A stretch of 45,928 nucleotides of DNA from positions 1-45,928 of the forward strand of contig CAXGTL010000006.1 of assembly GCA_964012725.1 (NCBI GenBank). The letters are read 5' to 3'. Below the pieces are notes generated by a model, which did no database searches, had not been told where the DNA came from, and worked only from the letters and a program-made list of their open reading frames with translations. The position numbers and the translations under genes are program-made. The first letter of the stretch is position 1. Each line of letters starts with the position of its first letter. The stretch comes from CAXGTL01 sp964012725. GTDB taxonomy: Archaea > Nanobdellota > Nanobdellia > Woesearchaeales > CAXGTL01. Below are positions 8,307-17,298 of this stretch, piece after piece.

Positions 8307-9566
8307 ATGAAGTTAATATCAGACTTACACATACACAGTAGATTCGCAATGGCTTGCAGTAAACAGATTACTTTGCAGAACTTGGAGAAATATGCAAGAA
8401 TAAAAGGTTTAGAATTATTAGGAACAGGTGATTTTCAACATCCAGTGTGGTCAAAAGACATAGAAAATGAATTAACTGAAGATGAAAACGGAATTCTTTG
8501 GTCAAAAACTAAGTTCCCATTCATATTTCAAACAGAAATCTCATTAATGTATTCACAAGGTGGAAGAGGAAGAAGGCTTCATTTAATGATCTATTCTCCA
8601 GGTAAAGAAGTTTCTGATCAAATAACAGCTGCATTATTAAAAAAAGGAAGAATAGATTATGATGGTAGGCCAATATTTGGTTTTACAGCAATCGAGTTAG
8701 TTGATATGATGAATTCTATTTCCAAAGATATTGAAATAGTACCAGCACATGTTTGGACACCTTGGTTTGGTTTATTAGGAGAAAAGTCTGGTTTTGATTC
8801 TGTTGAAGAATGTTTTCAAGAAAAATCTAAATATATTCATGCTTTAGAAACTGGAATGTCAAGTGATCCAGCAATGAACTGGAGATTATCTAAACTTGAT
8901 AAATATAATTTAGTTTCATTTTCTGATATGCATTCATTTTGGCCATGGAGGATTGGAAGGGAAGCTACAACATTTGATATTAAAAAGTTAACATATAAAA
9001 ATATAATAAAAGCAATGAGGACTGGTGAAGGTTTACATTCAACTGTTGAAACTGATCCTGGTTATGGTCGTTATCATTTTGATGGACACAGAAAATGCGG
9101 AATTTCATTTTCACCAAAAGATACACATAAACATAAAGGCATATGTCCAGTGTGTAAAAAGAAAATAACAATCGGAGTCGAATACAGAGTGGAAGAATTA
9201 GCAGACAGACCAGAAGGATTTCTTCCAAAGAATTACAAAGATTATTTTAAATTAATTCCATTAACAGAAATACTTTCTAAGTTATATAAAAAAGGTTTAG
9301 CAACAAAAACAATTTGGCAAGAATATAATAAATTAGTTAATAAAGAAAGAAGTGAGTTTGACATTCTTTTAAAATTACCAATTGAAGAACTAAAAAATAT
9401 TATGAATGATAAACTTGCAAACATTATCATAAAAAACAGAGCAGGTAAAATAAAAGTCATACCAGGTTATGATGGAGTTTATGGAGTCCCTGTTTTTAAT
9501 AAATCGGATGAACCTGAACCTATTAAGTTAGAACGACATCCTCAGAAGGGATTGGGCGATTTCTAG
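8307..9566 (+). CDS. endoQ: Endonuclease Q (PHP-domain DNA repair nuclease)
   Basis: 419-aa PHP-domain protein matching endonuclease Q, which nicks DNA 5' of deaminated bases (uracil, hypoxanthine, xanthine) and abasic sites; family knowledge comes from Thermococcales. The N-terminal metal site is SDLHIHSRFA (residues 5-14), further PHP-type acidic and His residues lie in GTGDFQHP and FSDMHSF, and the C-terminal half carries a Cys-rich zinc-binding element (KCG...CPVCKKK) followed by VEELADRPEG, the family signature. The frame is open from 8211, but those 32 residues do not belong to the family and the TATA box fixes the start at 8307. Confidence 0.9.
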   Translation: MKLISDLHIHSRFAMACSKQITLQNLEKYARIKGLELLGTGDFQHPVWSKDIENELTEDENGILWSKTKFPFIFQTEISLMYSQGGRGRRLHLMIYSPGKEVSDQITAALLKKGRIDYDGRPIFGFTAIELVDMMNSISKDIEIVPAHVWTPWFGLLGEKSGFDSVEECFQEKSKYIHALETGMSSDPAMNWRLSKLDKYNLVSFSDMHSFWPWRIGREATTFDIKKLTYKNIIKAMRTGEGLHSTVETDPGYGRYHFDGHRKCGISFSPKDTHKHKGICPVCKKKITIGVEYRVEELADRPEGFLPKNYKDYFKLIPLTEILSKLYKKGLATKTIWQEYNKLVNKERSEFDILLKLPIEELKNIMNDKLANIIIKNRAGKIKVIPGYDGVYGVPVFNKSDEPEPIKLERHPQKGLGDF

Positions 9567-9656
9567 AAGATCATAATACTGAAAATTAAACAATAAAAAA
9601 GAAAAAATAATCTAAAAATTAAAAATAACTTAAAAAAATAAAAAAATAGGTGAAAC

Positions 9657-9902
9657 TTAAATAATTTCACCAATATCTACTTCGTCTTCTCCAACTAAGT
9701 CTTGTTCATACTCAGATAGATCTTCTGCTTCGCTAGAATCTTGCCCATCGTCTGCATCAATTGATGAATCTTCTGCTAAATCTTGCCTACTGCATCCAAC
9801 AAACAAAACAGTTACTAACATCACAACTATTAATAAAGTAATTAATTTAGTTTGAAATTTAGTTTCAAACTTCCTAAAAATCTCTGATTTTTTTGACTTC
9901 AT
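9657..9902 (-). CDS. Small acidic lipoprotein
   Basis: 81 aa: a basic N-terminus of 19 residues, a hydrophobic helix, a lipobox VLFVGC with Cys near residue 37, then a strongly acidic Ser/Asp/Glu tail of about 44 residues with no visible fold. Its ATG overlaps the stop of the long coiled-coil gene (ATGA, 9899-9902), and a consensus AGGAGGTGA lies 6 nt upstream, so it is translationally coupled to that gene. The two probably work together at the cell surface. The A-rich stretch 9590-9650 downstream reads as a T-rich terminator. Confidence 0.65.
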   Translation of the reverse strand: MKSKKSEIFRKFETKFQTKLITLLIVVMLVTVLFVGCSRQDLAEDSSIDADDGQDSSEAEDLSEYEQDLVGEDEVDIGEII

Positions 9903-11251
9903 TGTGATTCACCTCCTTTTGCTTTTTCTTTTGCAAAGTCTCCTGCGTTCTTTGCAGGTCTTTTTGGTAGGTCTTCTTGCCTTTTTTGTCTTAATTCTTT
10001 CAGTTCTTCTGATACTTTTGCTCTTTCTTCTTTTAACATTTCTGCTTTTTCTTTGAAAGCTTCATTTTTTTCTTTTAGGTTATCTAACCTACTTTTCATT
10101 ACACCTATCTTTGTATCTGCTTCTGATTTCTTTATTTTCCCTGGTATTAACTCTTTAATTTGTGCTCTTACTTCATCTAATTGAGCCACTAATTCAGTTA
10201 TATCTTCACCAGCTTCTTTTGCTTCAGCAATTGCTTTCTTTATGTCAGTAGCTTCTTTGTAAAATTCAACTCTTTCATTAGTTAACTTGTCGTCAAAATG
10301 TGCTTCTTTGTATTCTTTTAGTTTATTGTTCCAATCTCTTCCACATTTTGTAATTGCTTCTTTTGTTTCTTCTAATCCACACTTTCTTCTCACTTCATTT
10401 AGCTCTTTATATTTTTCTTTCAATTTAACTAACTTCTTTCCTTCTTTTCTTAACTCTTTTACTTCTTTGTTAATCTTTTCAAAAGCTTTAGACTGTTCTT
10501 TTCTGTTATGGAATTGTCTTATCTTCTTTTCTCCATCTTTTAGTTTTTCTATTTCTTCTTTTTTAGCTTTTTTTTCTTTTTGAACAGCTTCTCTAACTTC
10601 TTCTAAGTCTTCTTCTGGCACTAGTTCGTGTACTTTTTCTTTGAAATCTTTTACTAATCCTTTTACTTCTGCAATCTTAGCTAAGAAATCTTCTTTTTCC
10701 ATTTCTTCACTTAGTTCTTCTTTAATCAAAGTGATTTCAGCTTGTATTGCTTTTAACTCTGTTGTGTCTATTTCTTTTTTCTCTAGATGTTTTAGTATTG
10801 CATCGCCTGACACAAACGCAACATGTATTCTGTATTTTAATTGTTTGTTTAATACAAGTTGTTTAACACCTATTCTTTTACCAACACTTTTTATCTTATC
10901 AGCTTCTTCTTTTTCAATTTCTAATTCTTCTATTAACTCTTCATCTGTTTCTTCTGTTTCTTCAACAACTTCTTCAATTAAAGCATCTTGTTCTGCTTCG
11001 TCTATTTCTTCAATCTTTTCAATTTCTTCATCTTCATCTATTTCTTCCTCTGCTTCATCATCTACTTCTTCATTGTCATCATCGTCTACTTCATCTATGT
11101 CATCTGCATCATCTTCAGAATCCTCATAAGCAACAACCATCATATCATCACTTGAATCAGATTCTGCTACATCTTCTTCTGCTAGTGTAAACATATTCCC
11201 TATAGATAGAATAAGTACAATCATTAGCAAAATACCTATTATTTTTTTCAT
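9899..11251 (-). CDS. Secreted acidic coiled-coil protein
   Basis: 450 aa. A cleavable-looking signal peptide (1-24, MKKIIGILLMIVLILSIG...LAEE) precedes an extremely acidic Asp/Glu segment (about 25-105), then about 300 residues of Lys/Glu/Leu heptad-rich sequence, almost certainly a long coiled coil. Few aromatics; two Cys in RKCGLEE and TKCGRDW could form a disulfide. No enzymatic motif and no family assigned. AGGAGGTG lies just upstream of the ATG. It forms a two-gene operon with the small lipoprotein. An extracellular rod or spacer role is inference only. Confidence 0.75.
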   Translation of the reverse strand: MKKIIGILLMIVLILSIGNMFTLAEEDVAESDSSDDMMVVAYEDSEDDADDIDEVDDDDNEEVDDEAEEEIDEDEEIEKIEEIDEAEQDALIEEVVEETEETDEELIEELEIEKEEADKIKSVGKRIGVKQLVLNKQLKYRIHVAFVSGDAILKHLEKKEIDTTELKAIQAEITLIKEELSEEMEKEDFLAKIAEVKGLVKDFKEKVHELVPEEDLEEVREAVQKEKKAKKEEIEKLKDGEKKIRQFHNRKEQSKAFEKINKEVKELRKEGKKLVKLKEKYKELNEVRRKCGLEETKEAITKCGRDWNNKLKEYKEAHFDDKLTNERVEFYKEATDIKKAIAEAKEAGEDITELVAQLDEVRAQIKELIPGKIKKSEADTKIGVMKSRLDNLKEKNEAFKEKAEMLKEERAKVSEELKELRQKRQEDLPKRPAKNAGDFAKEKAKGGESQ

Positions 11252-11299
11252 ATAAAAACACCTCCTATCTTTTTTAAAATTTCTTTTTGATAATAATGA

Positions 11300-13342
11300 T
11301 TAATTCTTTAAAATTTTCTTCAAAATTTTCTCTTTACCTTTCCAAACCATTACATGTTTTAGAACTTCTTTTATAGTTGAAACTGGAATAATCTTAATTT
11401 TATTTAACTTTTCTTTTTCAACAACAATGTCTTGAACATTTGCTTTTGGAACTATAATTTGTTTAATTCCAGCTTCAATTGCAGCTTCGACTTTAGCACT
11501 TGCACCACCAATTGGCAATACTTCCCCTCTTACAGACAAACTTCCAGTCATTGCAGTATCCTGACGCACAGGTATTTTCTTAAGAGCACTAATAACAGAT
11601 GTAGCAACAGCGATTGAAGCAGAATCACCTTCAACTCCTTCATATGTTTGCAAGAACTGTACATGGATATCTTTTGTTTCTTTTATGTCTGTTCCAAAAT
11701 ATTTTTTAATAATAGCTGCTACATTTTTTACAGCTTCTTTTGCAATGTCTCCTAATTTTCCAGTTGCAATAATTTCTGCAACCTTACCACCAGCTGTAAC
11801 TTCTGATTCAATTGGTAAAATAATTCCAGAGAATGCACCTTCACCACCAATCACAGCTAAACCATTAACTCTTCCAATCTTTTTTCCTTCTGTAATTATA
11901 ACTTGGTAATCTTTTCTATGTTCAATATATTTGTCAGCAATTTGTTTTTCTAATGTTCTTGCAACTTTTTTAGCTTTGATGATGTGTTTACTTTCTACTA
12001 AATCTGCATTTTCTTCAACAGCTAAATCTCCTGCTGCTCTTATTAAACCACCTAATTCTCTTAACCTTAATGTTAAATGCCCTTTTCTATTTGCCATTTT
12101 TTTTGCTTCTTGTATAATTACATTAACACCCTCTCTTGAAAAATGAGGAATCTTTTTATCTTTAATTACTTCTTGTGCAACTAGTTGTGCAATTTTTAAT
12201 CTATTTTTAGGTGTATCTTTCATTGTAATGTTCATATAAATTTCATAACCATATCCTCTAATTCTTGATCTTAGTGCAGGATGCATTTTTTTAATAGTTT
12301 CAACATTTCCAGCTGCAACTAAAATGAAATTACAAGGTACTTGTTCTGTTCTTACCATTGCACCTGCTGATCTTTCAGATTGACCAGTAATAGGATATTT
12401 TCCTTCTTGTAATGCTGTTAATAGTTCTTGTTGGGTGTGAGGGTGTAGTGTTGCGATTTCATCTACAAATAAAACTCCCATGTGTGCTTTGTGTATCATA
12501 CCAGCTACTACTCTTTCATTTGCAGGAGTACCTAAACCACCGCTCTGGAATGGATCGTGAAGTACATCTCCTAATAATGCACCTGCATGTGCACCAGTTG
12601 CGTCCATAAAAGGTGCTTTCTTTTTACCAAAATTATCAACAATGGTTTTTGGTACCTGGGATTTGCCACCCATTTTTTTGCTTAAGTTAATTAGTAAAAT
12701 AAATGCAACCAAAGTTACTAATCCACCAACAAATAATGCAACAAACATGATTGCTGCAACTGTTGAATTATACTCTTGTGAATAATGATTAAAAGCCCAC
12801 CATGGCATAAACATTGCTAATAATACTAAAATTAATATTATTATATGTTGATTCTTGAACATTCCTGATGATTTTATTCTAGCTTGTTGTACTAATGTTC
12901 TTGCTTTACCAGCTGGCATTGTCCTAATCATTGGTTGGTTTTCATCATTAGGATTATGAAATGATAAAATATCCATTAATTTTTCTTTAGGAAGAAGTTC
13001 TGCTAAGCCAATACCAAGCATTGATTTTCCTGTACCTGGTTCTCCTATTAATAATACATGTCGTCTTTGTTTTGCTGCTTTTTTTATTACTTCTACTGCT
13101 TCGTCTTGGCCTAAGACTTGGGTTATTATTTGTTTATTGATTTTAATGTCTTTAGTTGATTTGTAATTAAGTGGAACTGATTCAATTTGTTTTGGTTTGG
13201 AAATCTTTTTTATTGTTTTTTTATTAGTTTTGACTTTAGTTTGTTTTTTTGAGGATTTTTTACTTGTTTTTTTAGAACTTTTTCTAGACATTACATTACT
13301 GAATCTTTTAGAAATATTAGATTTCCCCCTTTTTTTAGCCAT
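11300..13342 (-). CDS. lonB: Archaeal membrane LonB protease
   Basis: 680-aa ATP-dependent Lon protease of the archaeal B type, degrading misfolded and regulatory proteins at the membrane. Order: a Lys/Ser-rich basic extension of about 60 residues, unusual for the family and perhaps disordered; AAA+ domain with Walker A GEPGTGKS (100-107) interrupted by two membrane helices (about 166-183 and 193-220), the LonB hallmark; Walker B LFVDE (Asp294, Glu295); and a C-terminal S16 protease domain with catalytic Ser574 in EGDSAS and Lys617 in GGASAK. Complete. It is followed 48 nt later by the coiled-coil operon on the same strand. Confidence 0.95.
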   Translation of the reverse strand: MAKKRGKSNISKRFSNVMSRKSSKKTSKKSSKKQTKVKTNKKTIKKISKPKQIESVPLNYKSTKDIKINKQIITQVLGQDEAVEVIKKAAKQRRHVLLIGEPGTGKSMLGIGLAELLPKEKLMDILSFHNPNDENQPMIRTMPAGKARTLVQQARIKSSGMFKNQHIIILILVLLAMFMPWWAFNHYSQEYNSTVAAIMFVALFVGGLVTLVAFILLINLSKKMGGKSQVPKTIVDNFGKKKAPFMDATGAHAGALLGDVLHDPFQSGGLGTPANERVVAGMIHKAHMGVLFVDEIATLHPHTQQELLTALQEGKYPITGQSERSAGAMVRTEQVPCNFILVAAGNVETIKKMHPALRSRIRGYGYEIYMNITMKDTPKNRLKIAQLVAQEVIKDKKIPHFSREGVNVIIQEAKKMANRKGHLTLRLRELGGLIRAAGDLAVEENADLVESKHIIKAKKVARTLEKQIADKYIEHRKDYQVIITEGKKIGRVNGLAVIGGEGAFSGIILPIESEVTAGGKVAEIIATGKLGDIAKEAVKNVAAIIKKYFGTDIKETKDIHVQFLQTYEGVEGDSASIAVATSVISALKKIPVRQDTAMTGSLSVRGEVLPIGGASAKVEAAIEAGIKQIIVPKANVQDIVVEKEKLNKIKIIPVSTIKEVLKHVMVWKGKEKILKKILKN

Positions 13343-13428
13343 ATATGTGGTTTAATATAATTACTTATTTATATATGTTATGATTTCCTATATGTACATG
13401 GTTTGTTTATATTATAAGGTATAAGAAA

Positions 13429-13776
13429 ATGAAAGAAAAAACATTACTAAAACTATCAATAATAGGCTCGTTAATAGGCTTAATCATATTGTTTTTGTTA
13501 GCAGAAAACATTGAAATAGGTGAAAAACAAATAGATAAAGTGACAATGACTGATATTGAACAATCAGTGAAAGTAACTGGAATGGTTACAAAGGTTACTG
13601 ATCGGGAGAAGGTAATGTTTTTACAGGTTTCTGAAAAAGCTAAGATTGATGCTTTATTATTTAAAAAAGGAAATATTTCTGTTGAAAAAGGAGATTTAGT
13701 TGAGATTAATGGTAAAGTTGATGAGTATGAAGGTAAACCTCAGATAATTATTAATGAAATTAAGTTTGTTGATTGA
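13429..13776 (+). CDS. Membrane-anchored OB-fold protein
   Basis: 115 aa. One N-terminal membrane helix (about 8-25), then a soluble domain with the strand pattern of an OB fold (VKVTGMVTKVTDREKVMFLQVSE ... DALLFKKG ... KGDLVEINGKVDEYEGKPQIIINEI), the tRNA_anti-type nucleic-acid-binding fold. The anchor places the domain outside or at the membrane face, so the ligand may not be nucleic acid. A TATA-like TTTATATTAT about 16-24 nt upstream suggests leaderless expression. Single gene. Confidence 0.65.
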   Translation: MKEKTLLKLSIIGSLIGLIILFLLAENIEIGEKQIDKVTMTDIEQSVKVTGMVTKVTDREKVMFLQVSEKAKIDALLFKKGNISVEKGDLVEINGKVDEYEGKPQIIINEIKFVD

Positions 13777-13839
13777 AACCCTTACCACTCAACAATCCTC
13801 ACGAATATTTATATAGGATAATTGTAAAAACTATATAAT

Positions 13840-13859
13840 AGTACTATGATTATAGTACT
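13840..13859 (+). promoter_or_regulatory. 8-bp hairpin/palindrome in leader of membrane protein gene
   Basis: AGTACTAT (13840-13847), a 4-nt loop, then ATAGTACT (13852-13859) form a perfect inverted repeat just downstream of the TATA element (near 13809) and upstream of the GGGGTGA ribosome binding site. It may be an operator or a leader hairpin. Confidence 0.45.
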
Positions 13860-13894
13860 TATTAGCCAGCTAAGAAAAAGGGGTGATATAAAAT

Positions 13895-14578
13895 ATGGCA
13901 GTTGACTGGTCAAAAGTGTTTAATGTTGATGCTTTTGTTGATCCATTACAAATTTTGTGGGTGGATTCAATTGAACTGATTCCGAATTTAATCGCAGCAA
14001 CAATTATTTTGATTATTGGAATCATAATAGCAGCAATATTAGGCAGAATAGTAACTTTAATTCTAGAAAAATTAGGGTTGGACAGAGAGCTTGATAAATT
14101 GCATTTAGCAAAAGCAGTTGGAAAAGCACATGTTTCAGCAATAATTGGAAAATTAGTTAAATGGTATGTATTGATAATTTTCTTAAGTGCATTTGCTAGG
14201 ATATTAGGTCCTACAATAGGTACATTGTCAATACCATTAAATCAGTTTGTGGCTTTCTTGCCAAAAGTGATTGCAGCAGTCTTAATAGTGTTAGTAGGTT
14301 TATTAACAGGACACTATGTATGGCATTTTATTGATAGCCATAGTAAGATGAAAGGATCAAAAGCATTAGGACATGTTCTAAAGTACATGATAATTATCAT
14401 GGTAACATTAGTTGCTTTAAGAACAATAAATATTCCAGTACAGTTTATTGAGTACGCTATTCTAATGATGTTAGGTGGATTAGCTCTAGCATTTGGATTA
14501 GGAATTGGTCTAAGTTTTGGTTTAGGATTAAAAGGACAAGCTGTGTCTAATTGGAAAAGGATTAAAAGGAATTTTTAA
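13895..14578 (+). CDS. Mechanosensitive-channel-related membrane protein
   Basis: 227 aa with about five membrane helices. Two copies of the 'conserved TM helix' pattern found beside MscS-type channels are visible: LIPNLIAATIILIIGIIIA...LGLDREL near 30-67 and FLPKVIAAVLIVLVGLLTG near 113-131. The last hydrophobic part is Gly-rich (LGGLALAFGLGIGLSFGLG), as in pore-lining or glycine-zipper helices. The MscS beta domain is absent, so this is a minimal member whose channel activity is unproven. Ribosome binding site AGGGGTGAT before the ATG; a palindrome sits in the leader; the downstream T-run (14580-14605) is a likely terminator. Confidence 0.7.
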   Translation: MAVDWSKVFNVDAFVDPLQILWVDSIELIPNLIAATIILIIGIIIAAILGRIVTLILEKLGLDRELDKLHLAKAVGKAHVSAIIGKLVKWYVLIIFLSAFARILGPTIGTLSIPLNQFVAFLPKVIAAVLIVLVGLLTGHYVWHFIDSHSKMKGSKALGHVLKYMIIIMVTLVALRTINIPVQFIEYAILMMLGGLALAFGLGIGLSFGLGLKGQAVSNWKRIKRNF

Positions 14579-14579
14579 T

Positions 14580-14700
14580 TCTTTATTTTTTTTTTCTTTT
14601 TTTAGTATAATAATTCTTTAGAAATATTAATCTTTTTTAAGTAATTTTCTTAACAGAAATATAAAATAAAAAAAAAATAAAAAATAAATAAACTCATTTA
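14580..14700. terminator. T-rich/A-rich bidirectional terminator region
   Basis: Between two convergent genes, a T-run follows the plus-strand gene (about 14585-14605) and an A-run at about 14665-14695 gives a T-run for the minus-strand gene. This is the usual archaeal terminator composition. Confidence 0.5.
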
Positions 14701-14704
14701 GTTT

Positions 14705-15055
14705 TTATATTTTTGATATTTTTAATATAGCTCTAAGTCCTACTACAACCAATGCTGGTACAATGAATGCAATTAAGCTTTCAAAAACACCAACTAAATA
14801 AGGTCCGATTGTATGAACTTGACCTAGTATGTCAATACCACCAAATTTAGCAACTAATACTAAAACTAATGCAGTCATCATGTAATCTTTTGTTTCTTTT
14901 CCAGTAATGTTCAAGAAACCTACTATAAGTCCTAAAACTACTAGTAAAGACACTAACCAGACTTTTAATTCACCTAGTTGTGACGCTGCTAAACCTAGAA
15001 TTAATGCTATAATGGAACCAACAACAAAACTGTAGTATCCAATTTTTTTTTCCAT
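14705..15055 (-). CDS. Hypothetical four-helix membrane protein
   Basis: 116 aa with about four hydrophobic helices separated by short loops (GELKVW, TGKETKDY, GQVHTIGPY). No motif assigns a function. AAGGAGGT before the ATG supports the start. It is flanked by a divergent possible nuclease gene and a convergent channel-like protein; no operon partner. Confidence 0.65.
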   Translation of the reverse strand: MEKKIGYYSFVVGSIIALILGLAASQLGELKVWLVSLLVVLGLIVGFLNITGKETKDYMMTALVLVLVAKFGGIDILGQVHTIGPYLVGVFESLIAFIVPALVVVGLRAILKISKI

Positions 15056-15184
15056 TTAGGTCGACCTCCTTTTTGTTTATATAAACAATATTCTAATTTA
15101 TGGGATTGTTATTTATAAATGTTTTGGAATTCTTTCTGAATAATAGATAAAATATTTATATTATTAGTTATAAGATATTATATA

Positions 15185-15637
15185 ATGTATAATTTAAGAG
15201 AAGGAAAAGGTACCTTTAAAGGGTTAATAGGAGAATGTATGTTTAAATTAACAAGAAAGAATTTAATTCTCACTAGATTTTTTGGTAAAAATAAATTTTT
15301 TAAAATTTTTAGTACTAAGATTTCCTATCTAGAAAGAGAATTTCTTTATAAAAATTGGTTTTCAATTGATGCAATTGAATTTGATTATTCACAAAAACCA
15401 AGAAAAATAGTATTGTTTGAAATTAAAACTCAAAATTATTATCGTAATAGAAAATTTAATTGGAAACCTAAAATGACTTTAGCAACACATAATATATACA
15501 AAGAAGCTTTAAGATTAGAATTTGATGTGAAAATGGTCATTATTGAACTATATGATGCTTGGGATTATGATGCTAAAATTAAGGATTTTAATGAATCTGA
15601 TTATTATATAGATAAACCTAAAAGGTATGATAAATAA
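15185..15637 (+). CDS. Possible PD-(D/E)XK-type nuclease
   Basis: 150 aa, basic, no membrane segment. The pattern fits a minimal PD-(D/E)XK core: an N-terminal helix KGLIGE (Glu17), Asp62 in SIDAIEF, Glu79-x-Lys81 in LFEIKTQ, then a helix-strand unit (ALRLEFDVKMVIIELYD). Such proteins include archaeal Holliday-junction resolvases and NERD-type nucleases. The assignment rests on motif spacing only; no specific family is recognised. TTTATATTA about 21-29 nt upstream suggests leaderless transcription. It is followed by tRNA-Gln on the other strand. Confidence 0.55.
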   Translation: MYNLREGKGTFKGLIGECMFKLTRKNLILTRFFGKNKFFKIFSTKISYLEREFLYKNWFSIDAIEFDYSQKPRKIVLFEIKTQNYYRNRKFNWKPKMTLATHNIYKEALRLEFDVKMVIIELYDAWDYDAKIKDFNESDYYIDKPKRYDK

Positions 15638-15674
15638 GATGTTCTAGGGCTATTTAAAATTCTAGAATTTGAAA

Positions 15675-15817
15675 TAGCCCCGCGCGGACTTTCGTAATAA
15701 TATTATTTCGAACCGCGGTCCATGCCTTACTTCTTTTTTAATTAAATCCAAAGGGCACGATGACTGGCTTCCTTACCAAACATTATGATAAAGGTTTGGC
15801 CACTACACTACGGGGCT
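15675..15817 (-). tRNA. tRNA-Gln(TTG) with three introns
   Basis: Acceptor AGCCCCG/CGGGGCT (5' end at 15817), discriminator A. Three BHB introns. D loop, about 15764-15795 (32 nt; the boundary is uncertain by 1-2 nt because two BHB registers compete). Anticodon 37/38, 15728-15747 (20 nt; central helix CTTT/GAAG, bulges GGA and TAA). T loop 59/60, 15689-15706 (18 nt; central helix TTCG/CGAA, bulges AAA and AGT). Spliced product is 73 nt with D loop AGTGGCCAA, anticodon loop CTTTGGA, T stem CGCGG/CCGCG and T loop TTCGAAT, a standard archaeal tRNA-Gln. Confidence 0.92.
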
Positions 15818-15907
15818 GTGTAATAAAGAAAAGATGGAATGTGTTTATAAATGTTTCTTTAAAGAGATTATTTTTAAAAGTAAATAAAGTTTATTAACTA
15901 AAATTTT

Positions 15908-16639
15908 TCATTTCCATTGTTCCAAAGCTTCTTCTTCAACAAAGTGTATTGTTTTTGATGGAATTATTAAACAATATGGTGCATCTTTATAATCATGATC
16001 ACCAATGTTTTCTAAAGTGTCAACTTTGATTGTAAAATCATCACTTCCGAGCCTTGCACAGCCAATTGTTAGTGTATTTTTGCTGATTTTGTTGTTAATT
16101 AAGTACTCTGCAGCTTGTTTTATAGACAAATATGAATTATTAAGTGGATCTAGGTCAAGCAAGAACAAAGTGTGAAGATTTATTGACTGATTATCTTTAA
16201 AAGCTTTGATTGGTGCTTTTACATCTTCATTATGAAACGGAATGCTTGTTGTTTTACCAAATTTGTACAATTCTAGACCAATGATGCCAATTGCATTAAG
16301 AATGGAAGCATTATTAACAATATTAACCCCAATTCCCCTACTTTTAGCATCCATCATTATTGTCATGTGAGTTGTTGCTGAAAATACATCTCCAATGATC
16401 AAAAGTGATACATTTTTGTCTTTTGCTTGCTCTAAGAATGGTTGCTTTGTTTCTACTAACTCTCTGTTTGCAATGATTATCTTTTTTCCATATAACTTTT
16501 CTAATGTTTCTATATCACAGCCTAGTTTTGATGTATAGAATTCAAGATAAACAAAGTCTGATTCTTTGATTAGTTCAAGACCTTTGAGACTTATATCTTT
16601 GTGGTTGTGTAAGCCGATTCCTATGATGTTTAGTGTCAT
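15908..16639 (-). CDS. dphB: Diphthine synthase
   Basis: 243-aa SAM-dependent diphthine synthase (Dph5/DphB), which methylates the modified histidine of elongation factor 2 during diphthamide synthesis. It belongs to the tetrapyrrole-methylase fold: N-terminal LNIIGIGLHNHKDIS (usual GLGLxxxxDIT), DFVYLEFYTS, GDVFSATTH (usual GDPxxATTH, here Val replaces Pro), NNASILNAIGIIGLELYKFG, and C-terminal IGCARLGSDDF. Full length. Other diphthamide genes are not in this window. It is divergent from the 103-aa gene at 16739. Confidence 0.95.
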   Translation of the reverse strand: MTLNIIGIGLHNHKDISLKGLELIKESDFVYLEFYTSKLGCDIETLEKLYGKKIIIANRELVETKQPFLEQAKDKNVSLLIIGDVFSATTHMTIMMDAKSRGIGVNIVNNASILNAIGIIGLELYKFGKTTSIPFHNEDVKAPIKAFKDNQSINLHTLFLLDLDPLNNSYLSIKQAAEYLINNKISKNTLTIGCARLGSDDFTIKVDTLENIGDHDYKDAPYCLIIPSKTIHFVEEEALEQWK

Positions 16640-16738
16640 AAATAAGAAATATGTATGTGTGTTTTTAAAGGTTTTTACGAAATCTTTATATTTGTGATGG
16701 AATTCCTTATTATAATATTAACAAGGAGGGTAAATAAA

Positions 16739-17050
16739 ATGAAAGAAGCATTAGAAGAAGTTAGAGTTATAGCACGTGATAAAAGTATAGCTGACATTTG
16801 TTGGACATTAGCAGAATTTACAGGATTTTTGGATCCAGAACACCCAAAAGCAAATCCAATTCCACACATGCCTCAATGGGGGAAAAACCATGTTACATTA
16901 TCAGAGCCAGGTTTCAGTCAAGGTCAAGCAACATTTGTAGTGGATATAGTTTACAGAGGAAATGGAATTTATGATTTAAAGAAACTTAAAGAATTTCCTA
17001 ATAAGAAAAGTTTGAGTGATTATAATCCTGATGATTATCAACATCATTAA
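16739..17050 (+). CDS. Hypothetical small soluble protein
   Basis: 103 aa, no membrane segment; no family recognised. The N-terminal half is helical (EALEEVRVIARDKSIADICWTL), and the centre is Pro/His-rich (DPEHPKANPIPHMPQW). The frame is open from 16655, but AAGGAGGG 9 nt before the ATG at 16739 fixes the start; the upstream 28 residues overlap the promoter (TTTATATT near 16685). Single gene, divergent from dphB. Confidence 0.65.
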   Translation: MKEALEEVRVIARDKSIADICWTLAEFTGFLDPEHPKANPIPHMPQWGKNHVTLSEPGFSQGQATFVVDIVYRGNGIYDLKKLKEFPNKKSLSDYNPDDYQHH

Positions 17051-17298
17051 ATTTTTTTCAATTATGACAAAACCTTTTAATCAAAAAAACCATCAAAAAA
17101 ATTATTTTCATATATAAAATGAAATGGAAAAATGAGTGATTTTTGTTTTCATTTGAAAGTGAAAATTAGAATTTTAAAAAATGATTTATTTTTTTTATCG
17201 ACGATAAAATGAAAATTCAGTAAAATATGGTGTATTTTATATGTGTTCAATAAACAAAAACTTTAAATATTAGAACGACATAAAATAATATAGAATTA
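17051..17298. other. AT-rich non-coding stretch upstream of ftsZ
   Basis: No convincing ORF. It contains repeated AAAATGAAA/TTTCATTTT words in both orientations and a palindrome TTTTATCG-A-CGATAAAA around 17195-17211, followed by a TATA-like TTTAAATATT near 17262. It is probably the promoter and operator region of ftsZ. Confidence 0.4.

Noticed and set aside
10287..11129. Two plus-strand Ser/Phe-rich ORFs of 98 and 162 codons
   Set aside because: They are antisense to the Lys/Glu-rich coiled-coil gene; Glu/Lys codons read as Ser/Phe on the other strand. No start signals or protein character.
17085..17220. CRISPR-like or tandem repeat array suggested by repeated AAAATGAAA words
   Set aside because: The words are short, irregularly spaced and in both orientations, with no constant repeat or spacer length; AT-rich composition explains most of it. 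No CRISPR array or cas gene is visible in the window.
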